DNA of 64,000 bases, from assembly GCA_029262895.1 (NCBI GenBank), contig JAJCYM010000042.1, positions 40,152 to 104,151 on the forward strand, in the 5' to 3' direction. This stretch comes from Roseivirga sp. (lineage in GTDB: Bacteria > Bacteroidota > Bacteroidia > Cytophagales > Cyclobacteriaceae). Numbering within the stretch: the stretch's first letter is position 1; every line of letters starts with the position of its first letter. Shown here in pieces: positions 28,256 to 37,034 of this stretch. The position numbers were made by a program, and so were the translations under genes. Below the pieces are notes generated by a model, which was given only the letters and a program-made list of their open reading frames with translations, did not search any database and had not been told where the DNA came from.

Positions 28256-28557
28256 TTGGCTATACCTATTCCAATAAGCAAATTTAGAAATATTGAGGTA
28301 CGAAGAAATAAAAGCTGAGGTTAGATTGTTAAATATACAATGTAATTACTTCGTTTGCACACAATTTTTCGTTGTTCATGCTTGATATATGCCGTTTGAG
28401 GTTGATGCAAGGCCGAAAAGGCCCTAAATTTTATCCCTAGGCCCCAAAAAGAAAACACAAAAAGAATCCAGTTTTTAAAGCTTAGTTACCAGAGATACAT
28501 GGATTTATACAAAAAAAAGCCAGAATTCTCTGGCCTTTTCTCTTCAGATAGTGTGAT
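28256..28557. other. Intergenic region, 302 bp
   Basis: It holds the start region of the TPR gene and, at its right side, the terminator of the large propeller gene. A small GGCC-GAAAA-GGCC hairpin lies at 28411-28423. No gene was recognised. Confidence 0.4.
28511..28534 (-). terminator. Terminator of the VPS10-like gene
   Basis: On the minus strand the stem GCCAGA/TCTGGC with a 4-base loop is followed by eight consecutive T, 24 bp after the stop of the gene at 28558. Confidence 0.85.
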
Positions 28558-31500
28558 TTATTGCTTTTTCCAATCAGGTAATCTGTCCGGAGTGAGCGGA
28601 GCACTCATCTGATCTAACCTACGATCCATACCTTGAAATTCCGTAAGCAAACTCTTTAATCCACTCAAAATCGGTCCGAATTCATCTGCCGCTATGCTAT
28701 AGTTCTGCTCTGATGTACCCGTAATGTCAGAGGTAGAACCGAGGACATCAAAAATTGCGTTTTGAGCCCTTTGGCTTGTGGAGTAAGCGCCATCTTGATC
28801 GAGCCGGTTGACGTCACGATCACCGTTGAGCTGAATGTTCAAAGCTGTCACTTTTTGCTCGAGCGCCAAGATGTCGGTCATCAACTGATTGGATTCTTGT
28901 GCCGGAAAGGCTTTGCTCGCGGCCTTGTAAGTAGCAATTTTATTGGTCATGCTGGACATCACTCCTCTGGTGGCATTAATAGCACCGGAAAGCTTCAAGG
29001 CCTTCTTTTTGAATGCCGCTAATGCGTTTCGGTCGGCTGCGGGTAGCGTACGATTGTTGATCTCCTTAACTGCAAAAGATACAGGTCCGGCCAGTGCGGT
29101 TATTTTGCCTTTCACATTTTGAGAAAGGGAAACGGTATAGTTCCCGGGAACAACGTAAACGTTAGAAGACGGAATAGAGCTGGTTGGGTTGGCCTGTCTT
29201 GCATTTGCACTGCCAAATCCTGAATAGGTCATGTTCCAGTTAATTCTATTCATGCCTTTTCTTAAAGCGCTCCTTTGCTCACTCACAATTTCTCCACTTG
29301 AATCTTTTATGGTGAAAATTAGGTAAGAAGGGAGCTCACTATTTTCGGCTTTAAGTTCTTCAACTGTTGGATAGGGGATGGGCTCACCTTTTTTGAAAGC
29401 CTCCTTCTCACGCTTGCTTCTTTCTGCCCTTAGGGTAGTGACTCCCTCTTTGAGCCAATAGGTAATTGTTGCACCGCGCTGCGGGTTCGGGGCAGTAAAA
29501 AAGTCCTCTCCCTGAAATCCTTTTTCTCTGCTACCAAGGCTTCCAAGGGGAGTCCAGGTGTTAAAAATGAGCGCATCCTTTACGGCAAATATGTGGGCAG
29601 CCTTGTCCAGATTAGCCGGAGCCAACTCTCTCAAAGGAGCATAATTATCCAAAACATAAAAGCCCCTTCCAAAGGTGGCTAGAACCAGGTCGTTTTCCCT
29701 TTCCTGTATAGCCATATCTCTTACATTGATAGTGGGTAGCCCGGCTTTCAATGCTTTCCAATTAAGGCCCTCATCTACGGTGACAAATACGCCATACTCA
29801 GTTCCTGCAAAGAGAATATTTCCGTTGACATGGTCTTGTTCAAGGGCATATACAGCTCCTTTTGGCAGGTTGGAAGAGATGTTCGACCAGGTTTGCCCCT
29901 TGTCTGCACTTTTGTAAACATAAGGGGTGAAATCACCACTTTTATGATTGTTGAATGCGGCATAGACCACATTGGCATCATGCTTTGAAGCGATCAAATC
30001 ATATACATAGGTGTTTTCCGGAACGCCATCAAATCGGTTGATTTTCCTCCAGTTCTTTCCGTCATCCTCAGTAATATTGATTTGCCCATCATCGCTTCCA
30101 GCATAGATGAGGCCGGCCTGAATTCTGGATTCATCCAGAGAGACAGCAGCACCATATCTTGAGGTCGATCCATTTTTGGACACCGCATCCATGGGCCAAA
30201 TCTTGCCCATAATTGGCAATAGATTCCGGTCTATGTCCTGATCAAGTTCTCCGGAAATTACCTCCCATGAATCGCCTCTGTCAGTACTTTTGAACAATTT
30301 ATTCGCGGCATAATAAAGTGTTTTATGGTCATGAGGGCTTATCATTAATGGAGCGTCCCAGTTGAAGTTGTAGGCTTTTTCGCCCTTTCTTGGTCGAGGA
30401 ATAATTGTGGTATTCTCCCCACTCTTTTTATCAAACCTGGTTAGCCCACCATTTTGGTATTGTGCATAAATGATATTGGGATCTACAGGGTCAATGGCTG
30501 ATTCAAAGCCATCTCCACCTTGAGTCACAACCCAATCGGAACTTACAATCCCATGTTGACTTACAGTTTGAGATGGTCCCACCATACTGTAGTTATCCTG
30601 AGTACCCCCAGCTACATTGTAGAATGGGAGGTCATTGTCTACAGTTACTTTGTAGAATTGCGTCAAAGGCAGGTTGGTGAAGAACTTCCAGGTTTGCCCC
30701 TGGTCAAATGACTCATAAACACCTCCATCACAACCTTGTAGAATGTGGTGGTTGTTTTTAGGATTAATCCACATGGCGTGGTTGTCCCAGTGTTTACTCC
30801 TTTCACCAAGGTTATTGAAGGTTTTCCCTCCGTCAACAGTAACCAAGGTGAAGGTATTGAGCAGGTAAACCCGATCTGCATCAACAGGATCTGCAACAAG
30901 TTCCTGGTAATAGTTACCACTGGAAGAAGTGCCACTCATTTTTTGCCACGAAGCACCTCTGTTGGTACTCTTGTAAAATCCTCCCTGGCCTCTCTGTGCT
31001 TCAACCACTGCATAAATAATCTCGGGATTAGCTGGTGAAATGGCCATACCAATACGTCCCTTGTCACCACCTGGCAGACCTCTGTTAATTTTTTCCCAAT
31101 TGGCACCGGCATCCGTTGATTTATAGATTCCTGACTCCGGTCCTCCACCTAAATAGGTCCATTGGCGTCTTCTGCGCTGGTGGGCAGTAGCGTAAAGCAC
31201 ATCGGGATTTCTAGGATCAAAATGCACTTCGTTTACACCGGTGTTTTCACTGATCTCCAAGACCTTATTCCAGGTCTTTCCACCATCGGTGGTCTTATAA
31301 AGGCCTCGATCTCCTCCAGCACTCCAAAGTGGTCCTGTGGCTGCTACATAGACTACATCAGAATTGCGGGGGTCTATCCGGATCATCCCGATATGCTCGG
31401 AATTTTCTAGTCCTACTTTCTTAAAGGAGGCACCGCCATCTGTTGATTTGTAGAGGCCATCACCATAAGAGACACTTCTCTGATTGTTGTTCTCACCAGT

Positions 31501-31875
31501 TCCCACCCAGATCACGTTGTGATTGTTTGGGTCCATGGCCAAAGAACCTATAGAATAGGAGCCCTGGTTGTCGAAGATTGGTTTGAAAGTGGTACCAGCA
31601 TTGGTGGTTTTCCAAACACCTCCGGCAGCAGCGGCCACATAAAACTCGCTAGGATTGTCCGGATTTACAGCGAGATCGGCAACCCGCCCAGAGGTCAGTG
31701 CCGGGCCTATACCTCTGAACTTTAAGGCGCTAAGCCCAACATCCTTTAAAGGATCGTTTGATTCTGTGGTTTCCTTGTTATTCTTTTTTCGGTTGCGCTG
31801 TGCAAAACCGTCTGTTGAGATAAACAGAAATGTGGCCAGGCATACTAGCCAAAAAGTAGACTTGAGTGGTTTCAT
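28558..31875 (-). CDS. Secreted VPS10/sortilin-like BNR-repeat beta-propeller protein
   Basis: An 1105-residue exported protein. After a signal peptide (to about 26) comes a large propeller region to about 740 built from BNR/Asp-box repeats of the S-x-D-x-G-x-(T/S)-W type (KSTDGGASFKKV, KTTDGGKTWNKV, KSTDAGANWEKI, KSTDRGDSWEVI, KSADKGQTWSNI). The C-terminal 350 residues contain a predicted immunoglobulin-like segment and helices. Such proteins are common in Bacteroidota and are annotated as VPS10-domain proteins or glycosyl hydrolases; no sialidase catalytic set was identified. Function is uncertain. It is monocistronic with its own terminator. Confidence 0.88.
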   Translation of the reverse strand: MKPLKSTFWLVCLATFLFISTDGFAQRNRKKNNKETTESNDPLKDVGLSALKFRGIGPALTSGRVADLAVNPDNPSEFYVAAAAGGVWKTTNAGTTFKPIFDNQGSYSIGSLAMDPNNHNVIWVGTGENNNQRSVSYGDGLYKSTDGGASFKKVGLENSEHIGMIRIDPRNSDVVYVAATGPLWSAGGDRGLYKTTDGGKTWNKVLEISENTGVNEVHFDPRNPDVLYATAHQRRRRQWTYLGGGPESGIYKSTDAGANWEKINRGLPGGDKGRIGMAISPANPEIIYAVVEAQRGQGGFYKSTNRGASWQKMSGTSSSGNYYQELVADPVDADRVYLLNTFTLVTVDGGKTFNNLGERSKHWDNHAMWINPKNNHHILQGCDGGVYESFDQGQTWKFFTNLPLTQFYKVTVDNDLPFYNVAGGTQDNYSMVGPSQTVSQHGIVSSDWVVTQGGDGFESAIDPVDPNIIYAQYQNGGLTRFDKKSGENTTIIPRPRKGEKAYNFNWDAPLMISPHDHKTLYYAANKLFKSTDRGDSWEVISGELDQDIDRNLLPIMGKIWPMDAVSKNGSTSRYGAAVSLDESRIQAGLIYAGSDDGQINITEDDGKNWRKINRFDGVPENTYVYDLIASKHDANVVYAAFNNHKSGDFTPYVYKSADKGQTWSNISSNLPKGAVYALEQDHVNGNILFAGTEYGVFVTVDEGLNWKALKAGLPTINVRDMAIQERENDLVLATFGRGFYVLDNYAPLRELAPANLDKAAHIFAVKDALIFNTWTPLGSLGSREKGFQGEDFFTAPNPQRGATITYWLKEGVTTLRAERSKREKEAFKKGEPIPYPTVEELKAENSELPSYLIFTIKDSSGEIVSEQRSALRKGMNRINWNMTYSGFGSANARQANPTSSIPSSNVYVVPGNYTVSLSQNVKGKITALAGPVSFAVKEINNRTLPAADRNALAAFKKKALKLSGAINATRGVMSSMTNKIATYKAASKAFPAQESNQLMTDILALEQKVTALNIQLNGDRDVNRLDQDGAYSTSQRAQNAIFDVLGSTSDITGTSEQNYSIAADEFGPILSGLKSLLTEFQGMDRRLDQMSAPLTPDRLPDWKKQ

Positions 31876-31951
31876 GGTCGATGTTGTTTTAAGAGCTAGG
31901 AATATAGGCCTTATCTTAAAGAAGTACCACGGTCATTTTACAAATGGGCAT

Positions 31952-31982
31952 AAAAAACGCCTTGGATGTTTGGACCAAGGCG
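31952..31982 (-). terminator. Terminator of the DoxX gene
   Basis: A perfect 8-bp stem (CGCCTTGG/CCAAGGCG) with a 9-base loop, followed on the minus strand by six T. TTTT also follows on the plus side, so it may work both ways. Confidence 0.8.
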
Positions 31983-32005
31983 CTTTTCGCAATTCTGACT
32001 AGATA

Positions 32006-32380
32006 TTATGCCTTAAATACCTCAGCAAATTTGTCTTTGTTAGCAACGTACATGATGATAACAAGCACAGTTAATGCAGCAGCAGGAGCAATCCCGTCCA
32101 TTGCGAGGAATACGTGAAATATAAGTGCATTGAATGCAATGGCGGCTGTGATAATAATGGCCAGACCATTGTATTTGCCAGTTAAAAAGGCCAATCCACA
32201 TAAAACTTCAAGTACGCCTAAGATGACGAACATATTGACACTGGTTAAAGCGCCCATATAGGCACCTGCGTCTCCCGTAAAACCAGGGTCACCCATAAAC
32301 CCAATAAATTTATTAAGACCGAAAACGATCAGAATCAGGGCTAATAAAATTCTTACGACTAAAACTAATTTAGAATTCAT
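32006..32380 (-). CDS. DoxX-like small membrane protein
   Basis: A 124-residue protein with four transmembrane helices of the DoxX type: RILLALILIVFGLNKFIGF at the start, ILGVLEVLCGLAFLTGKY in the middle and a final helix before NKDKFAEVF. I chose the ATG at 32380 (MNSKLV) because the upstream extension to 32443 is not hydrophobic or family-like. Role unknown; family members are linked to redox or thiosulfate metabolism. Confidence 0.85.
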   Translation of the reverse strand: MNSKLVLVVRILLALILIVFGLNKFIGFMGDPGFTGDAGAYMGALTSVNMFVILGVLEVLCGLAFLTGKYNGLAIIITAAIAFNALIFHVFLAMDGIAPAAALTVLVIIMYVANKDKFAEVFKA

Positions 32381-32732
32381 AACTACTACTATTTTGGTTA
32401 AGGTTCGGTTGTATGTATACATTTTGGAAAAAATGAGGGGCAAATCCTAGATATTTTGGAGTCAAAAGGGCCAGAGTGTCAGGCCGCTAGCAATAAAGTG
32501 AGTTGTTGGATTGGAAAGAGGCGCTTCGTACCTGCTCCAGCGCTGAAGCTATTGGCGTAAGCGTTCAGGGAAAGAAAGAGAATGTATAATGTTGGTTTTC
32601 TTATTCTAACAAACGAAGAGTCTATGGAGAGACCGGATAAATGTCTCAATCCACAAAAGAACTAGGCCTGTTTGGCCAAAGTGAATTGATCCGATCACCT
32701 GAAGTGATCGGATCAATTGCGCATTCATGTTT
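32381..32732. other. Intergenic region, 352 bp
   Basis: It lies between the DoxX gene start and the S9 peptidase stop, both minus strand. It contains the perfect dyad at 32685-32717, a GC-rich palindromic patch near 32538-32566 (GCGCTGAAGCTATTGGCG), and no convincing open frame or RNA gene. Confidence 0.4.
32685..32717. repeat. Perfect 14-bp inverted repeat
   Basis: ATTGATCCGATCAC and its exact complement are separated by CTGAA, 15 bp downstream of the S9 peptidase stop. There is no T-tract on either side, so it is not a canonical terminator. It could be a Rho-linked 3'-end hairpin or a protein-binding dyad. Confidence 0.6.
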
Positions 32733-35204
32733 TTATTTACCCTTGGAGTTAATGCTGGCTCCTTCAGGTTTTGTAACGGCTTTCTTTACGTGTTTTTCAA
32801 GCCAGGTATCCATTTCATAGAGCATATGCATAATGGATTCTTTAGCACGATAACCGTGGCTTTCATCTGGTAACATCACCAACTTGGCAGTTCCGCCATG
32901 GCCCTTCACAGCATTGTAAAAACGGATACTCTGAATTGGGAATGTACCCGAATTGTTGTCTGCCTCACCATGAATAAGCAGTAATGGCTCATTCACCTTA
33001 TCGGCATGCATAAACGGTGACATGTAGTTATACAGGTCCGGTGCTTCCCAATAGGTCCTTTCTTCTCTTTGAAAGCCGAATGGGGTTAACGTTCTGTTGT
33101 AGGCACCACTTCTGGCAATTCCGGCTGCGAACAAATCGGAATGTGCTAAAAGGTTAGCGGTCATAAAGGCACCATAAGAGTGGCCACCAACACCAATTTT
33201 ATTGCGGTCGCCAACGCCCATGCCTACAATTTTGTCAATGGCCGCCTTGGCATTCATAACCAATTGCTCTCTAAAGCTATCATTTGGTTCTTTTTCATCT
33301 TCACCGATGATTGGCATTTCGGTATTGGTCATTACAGCATAACCCCGTAATACCCAGAAAATAGGTGAGCCCGAGCTGACTCTCGTGAAAGAGTAGGGTG
33401 TTCCTTTAACCTGAGCTGCATTTTTTGCAGACTTATACTCCCTCGGATAGGCCCACATCAACACAGGCAATGGACCGTCAGAATTTTTGTCATAACCTGC
33501 GGGTGTATAAAGTACGGCCGTCAAATCCACACCATCTTCTCTTTTGTACTTGATTATTTCCTTGTTTACTTCGATTAAATCAGGCTGAGGGTGCGGAAAG
33601 TCGCTGATAGCCGTAAGCGTTCCTTTTTTAAGGTCTCTGATAAAGTAATTAGGCGGCTCTTTTTCAGACTCTCTCAGGGTAATGATCTTATCTGCTTTTT
33701 TAGAAATAATGTCTATTGTACGTTCGTAGTAGGGTGCTTCGGAACGGAAAAGGATTTCCTGCTTTTTGGTCTTCACATTGAACTTACTCAGGTAAGGCCT
33801 GTCACCTTCAGTGGAGCCTCCAGTGCTACGCATAAATAGGTTGCCCTTATCCATTTTCAACACGTACCAGCCATACTCGTTTTTCTCAGTCATTGGGTTA
33901 CCCGGATCACTGTAGCGATCGCTGGTATTCCGATCAATGATGACTTCACCCTCCCCATCCGGATTTGCCGGGTTAATCAAAGTTCTGCGATCCATTCTTT
34001 TTGCCCACCATCGTTGATTTAAGATGGCCCGGTTGTCGTCACCCCAATTGATAAATGAATACCTCAAGGAGGTGGAGGCAATCTTTGTGGGCGCATCCAT
34101 AAAAGGTGCATCCTGCATAAACACGTGGTCCCGAACATTTGTCTTCGTCTTTGGATCCCCACCGTCTGCTGCCTCGGCCCAGTAAAGTGTACTTGGCTTG
34201 TCGGCCCTCCAACTCATGCTTCTTCTTCCCAGTCTGGTGGCATCAAATCCGTTAGGTCTTACCTCATCCAGTGGGACATGACCCATTAACTTGACCATAT
34301 TGCCTGCAGCATCCCAAACTTCATATTTAAAAGGAAAGCGGGAACCGGGCACCAAATAGGAGAACGGCTTTTGAATGGTCTGAACTAAAATATGTCCGCC
34401 ATCAGGAGAGATGCTATAACCCTTTATTATGGCTGGACTGCCTACTTTGGTGGCTTTTCCGTTCAAATCCACCTTCTTAAGCTGAACAGTGGTAAAATAC
34501 TCGAACAACTCTTCATCATAAGGATTCTTTAGCAAATCCTGATAGGTTCTTGAAGCCGCCTTAGCACCTGAGGTTTCTTGTAAAACCGGTCCTTTTGGTG
34601 CTGCTGGTTTTTCGGGCGCTGCGCCACGACCGTCTTTTATTGTGCTTACTAAAAGGTGAGTGTTATTCGGCATCCAATCAAAGGCACTCACGTAGGCGTT
34701 GTTGATTACTGCACCTAGAAGCCGCTTTGCTTTTTGTGTATTTACATCTGCCACCCATAGCTCAATGCCATTGGCGGTTGTATTTGTAAACGCGATTTTA
34801 GTTTCGTCATTAGACCAGCTTACATTGGCAATTTGAGGCTTGGCCGGCATGCCGCTAAAGTTCAGCTCTTTTCCTGAAGCAATATTCTTCAATTTGAGGC
34901 CGGTCATATGGGAGGCCCGGCTTCTACCATTGGTGGCTGGGTTTATTCTTGTTCCACCAATACGTAATTCTTTAGAAGCCACCTCTTCAATTGAGGGGTA
35001 ACCCGGTCGCTCCATTAGCAGCATCCATTCTGCTTTAGAGTCGATACTTACTGATGGGGTTGAAGGCGCATCAATCAACTTGGCTATCGCCTCGGGTGGT
35101 CTTTGATAACCTTGTTTATCCTGCCCCTGAATAGAGGTCAGATTGAGTACCAGGATCAATAGGACAAGACTTGTCCACCTTGAAATTTCTTTTGTGGTCA
35201 ACAT
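32733..35204 (-). CDS. Secreted S9-family prolyl oligopeptidase-type peptidase
   Basis: An 823-residue serine peptidase with signal peptide (ends near IQGQ, 28), an N-terminal propeller-like region to about 540 and a C-terminal alpha/beta-hydrolase domain. Nucleophile Ser is in GGHSYGAF (about 675), the Asp is in IHGEADNN (about 745), and the His is in DESHGY (about 785). It resembles the acylaminoacyl- or dipeptidyl-peptidase members common in marine Bacteroidota. Monocistronic. Confidence 0.93.
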   Translation of the reverse strand: MLTTKEISRWTSLVLLILVLNLTSIQGQDKQGYQRPPEAIAKLIDAPSTPSVSIDSKAEWMLLMERPGYPSIEEVASKELRIGGTRINPATNGRSRASHMTGLKLKNIASGKELNFSGMPAKPQIANVSWSNDETKIAFTNTTANGIELWVADVNTQKAKRLLGAVINNAYVSAFDWMPNNTHLLVSTIKDGRGAAPEKPAAPKGPVLQETSGAKAASRTYQDLLKNPYDEELFEYFTTVQLKKVDLNGKATKVGSPAIIKGYSISPDGGHILVQTIQKPFSYLVPGSRFPFKYEVWDAAGNMVKLMGHVPLDEVRPNGFDATRLGRRSMSWRADKPSTLYWAEAADGGDPKTKTNVRDHVFMQDAPFMDAPTKIASTSLRYSFINWGDDNRAILNQRWWAKRMDRRTLINPANPDGEGEVIIDRNTSDRYSDPGNPMTEKNEYGWYVLKMDKGNLFMRSTGGSTEGDRPYLSKFNVKTKKQEILFRSEAPYYERTIDIISKKADKIITLRESEKEPPNYFIRDLKKGTLTAISDFPHPQPDLIEVNKEIIKYKREDGVDLTAVLYTPAGYDKNSDGPLPVLMWAYPREYKSAKNAAQVKGTPYSFTRVSSGSPIFWVLRGYAVMTNTEMPIIGEDEKEPNDSFREQLVMNAKAAIDKIVGMGVGDRNKIGVGGHSYGAFMTANLLAHSDLFAAGIARSGAYNRTLTPFGFQREERTYWEAPDLYNYMSPFMHADKVNEPLLLIHGEADNNSGTFPIQSIRFYNAVKGHGGTAKLVMLPDESHGYRAKESIMHMLYEMDTWLEKHVKKAVTKPEGASINSKGK

Positions 35205-35294
35205 GATAAAGGTTGTTTAGTTGAAGGAATATAGAAAATCTAGCCGCTAAAGCCTATGAAAATCAGACGAGTGCGACCAGAAAGTGATGTCTGG

Positions 35295-36242
35295 TCAATT
35301 GAGAGTGGCGTCTTGCAGCAGCCCGATTTTGGCCAGGTCAATGTAAATTTTATCATCTCCCTTTTCCCTAAAGATGGGCGAAAACTTCTTTCCAAACAGA
35401 ATTTCCTCGCTCACATAGCTTCTACGATCGTAGACATTGCGGGCATAAGTATCATCGAAGGCTTTAAACATTACAATGACTTCCATATGCATTTTGGTGC
35501 AGTCTTCCGGAGTAAGCCCATACAACGGACTGTCTTTATCGATCGGGTGAACGACAGTCCAACTAGTGGTTAAAAAGTTGATCTTGTCTCTTTCCAGGGG
35601 AAGTGGCTCAAAAATCCTTCGACCCTCTTGCTCGCTCCAATAGGAGGCGATCATATCCACTTTTGTTTCGATCAGTCGGTTATTTCCGCCATTGGCAAAT
35701 CTAAACATGAGTCCATTGATATCCTGAAATGGAGCAATAATGGCATTTTCGCTATAAACAAGCCTTTTTCTGGGTCTCGAAAACCTTGCGAATATCAAAC
35801 CGGTTACCAGGGCGAAACCCATAAGGCCCAGAAAGGATTCAAGGGCTGCCAGAAGGCTCACATAATTGGTATTTGGACTAAGTTGACCGAAGCCAACCGT
35901 AGTGATGGTTTGTGTACTGAAATAAAAGGCATCCAGAATCTGTTCCCAGGTGCTTACCCCTTCGGCTCCGGCTATACTCCCAATGCCGGCTTTGAAATAG
36001 AGAAAGGCAAAAATCAGATTGGCAACTAAGAAAAGACCACTTGCCAAAAACAGAAATGCAGGCCATTTCATTGAAATTAGCTCGTGATATATGTCCAGCG
36101 ACTGCCAAAACTTTAAACCACTTTTGTTGACATTAAAATCACCATTGGCAGTAATTAACCTGGTGTCTGGGCCGTAGGCCTTGGTACCAAAGCCCAGCTC
36201 ACTACTTTCCTTTGGTTTTCTTTTTTTGATCCCAATCTTCAT
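35295..36242 (-). CDS. Inward-rectifier (Kir-type) potassium channel
   Basis: A 315-residue bacterial Kir homologue from the ATG at 36242 (a TTG two codons earlier is possible). The N-terminal strand NGDFNVNKSG, two transmembrane helices with a pore loop (about 60-150), the selectivity filter TVGFG near 116, and a C-terminal cytoplasmic immunoglobulin-like gating domain (about 160-310) are visible. The filter has Phe in place of the usual Tyr. It likely mediates K+ flux gated by cytoplasmic ligands. The upstream region holds the hairpin element at 36252-36470, so its promoter must lie in or beyond that element. Confidence 0.92.
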   Translation of the reverse strand: MKIGIKKRKPKESSELGFGTKAYGPDTRLITANGDFNVNKSGLKFWQSLDIYHELISMKWPAFLFLASGLFLVANLIFAFLYFKAGIGSIAGAEGVSTWEQILDAFYFSTQTITTVGFGQLSPNTNYVSLLAALESFLGLMGFALVTGLIFARFSRPRKRLVYSENAIIAPFQDINGLMFRFANGGNNRLIETKVDMIASYWSEQEGRRIFEPLPLERDKINFLTTSWTVVHPIDKDSPLYGLTPEDCTKMHMEVIVMFKAFDDTYARNVYDRRSYVSEEILFGKKFSPIFREKGDDKIYIDLAKIGLLQDATLN

Positions 36243-36251
36243 GTTCAATTA

Positions 36252-36470
36252 AACCCGGTTGATGCGATGGAGGGACGTAATGAGGGCGTAAATCGCAATG
36301 AATCAGGATGTGTGCCACCGCTAAAGCTTAGGCGACACGCGGTTTGGCTTTGAAAGCATAGCATCGCTATGGTGAAAAGACAAACGAAGCAAACCTGCAT
36401 GCCGCAGGCATGGCGGCTGATTCGCAGTGAGTTACGTCCGTAATAGAAACTCTATTGCAATATCCGGGTT
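36252..36470. repeat. Intergenic hairpin element, copy A (219 bp)
   Basis: The ends AACCCGG and CCGGGTT are inverted. Moving inward, the two sides stay partly complementary (GGACGTAA against TTACGTCC, AATCAG against CTGATT), and a central perfect hairpin CATAGC-ATC-GCTATG lies near 36357-36371. The same ends and core occur at 54000-54165. Copy A carries two extra palindromic blocks (about 36311-36345 and 36391-36412). It sits between the Kir start and the BlaI operon operators. No open reading frame inside. Confidence 0.8.
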
Positions 36471-36500
36471 AAAGATAATCAATCTTAAAAAAGAACATTC

Positions 36501-36516
36501 TACGAAATTCTTCGTA
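36501..36516. promoter_or_regulatory. Operator dyad 1 for the BlaI-type repressor
   Basis: TACGAA-ATTC-TTCGTA is a perfect 6-bp dyad. It is the first of three similar sites upstream of the operon starting at 36590. Assignment to the repressor at 37035 rests on position and on the known autoregulation of BlaI/MecI repressors through dyads. Confidence 0.7.
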
Positions 36517-36518
36517 AG

Positions 36519-36526
36519 TAAATTTG
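36519..36526 (+). promoter_or_regulatory. Possible -7 box between operators 1 and 2
   Basis: TAAATTTG fits TAnnTTTG and lies between two operator dyads, where bound repressor would block transcription. No clear -33 partner. Confidence 0.35.
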
Positions 36527-36530
36527 TAAT

Positions 36531-36546
36531 TACGAAACTGTTCGTA
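36531..36546. promoter_or_regulatory. Operator dyad 2 for the BlaI-type repressor
   Basis: TACGAA-ACTG-TTCGTA, a perfect 6-bp dyad starting 30 bp after dyad 1, close to three helical turns, so repressor dimers would lie on one face. Confidence 0.7.
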
Positions 36547-36557
36547 TATACTTGTGC

Positions 36558-36573
36558 TACGAAAGTCATCGTA
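36558..36573. promoter_or_regulatory. Operator dyad 3 for the BlaI-type repressor
   Basis: TACGAA-AGTC-ATCGTA, one mismatch from a perfect dyad (flanking C and G extend the pairing), 27 bp after dyad 2 and 17 bp before the first start codon. Confidence 0.65.
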
Positions 36574-36589
36574 GATTAAAATATCAAAG

Positions 36590-37024
36590 ATGAAATACAT
36601 ACTCTTAATATCTGTATTCGCGTTCTCTCTCGGCAGGTCACCGGCAGAGAATGATGAAACCCAAAGAATGTTAAAGGCTTGGATGGACATGCAGAACAGT
36701 GGCACTGAACTGGCGGTCAAAAAGTTCATCAATAACCATTACTCTCCAAGCCTTTTGGGAAGGATGAAGAACTTTAATGATCATGTGAATTTCTATATGA
36801 CCGCCATACATGATTTTGGTGATATTCAGGAAGACGTATTTAAGATAGAGGAGTCATCCAAATATCGATTAAAAGTGCAGTTACTCAAAAAGGACGCCCT
36901 ACTGGTTCCGGAGCCCACCCCTGAAGAGATTCTTGTAGTGGAAATTGACCTTGACCCAGACAATCCAAAGTATTTGAAAAGAGGACTCGGGATGGGTGCC
37001 CTAATATGTTACATCAAAAGATAA
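36590..37024 (+). CDS. Small exported protein, first gene of the BlaI/M56 operon
   Basis: A 144-residue protein with a short hydrophobic N-terminus (MKYILLISVFAFSLG) that could be a signal peptide, then a helical region (DETQRMLKAWMDMQNSG, FINNHYSPSLL) resembling DUF3887/SnoaL-like small domains, and an acidic C-terminal part. No family is named with confidence. It is 10 bp upstream of the repressor and downstream of three operators, so it is a regulated member of the operon. Confidence 0.7.
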   Translation: MKYILLISVFAFSLGRSPAENDETQRMLKAWMDMQNSGTELAVKKFINNHYSPSLLGRMKNFNDHVNFYMTAIHDFGDIQEDVFKIEESSKYRLKVQLLKKDALLVPEPTPEEILVVEIDLDPDNPKYLKRGLGMGALICYIKR

Positions 37025-37034
37025 TTGATACAAT

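Noticed and set aside
32444..32684. Possible tRNA or small RNA in the gap before the S9 peptidase
   Set aside because: Local hairpins exist, but no cloverleaf, T-loop sequence or promoter-terminator pair could be assembled.
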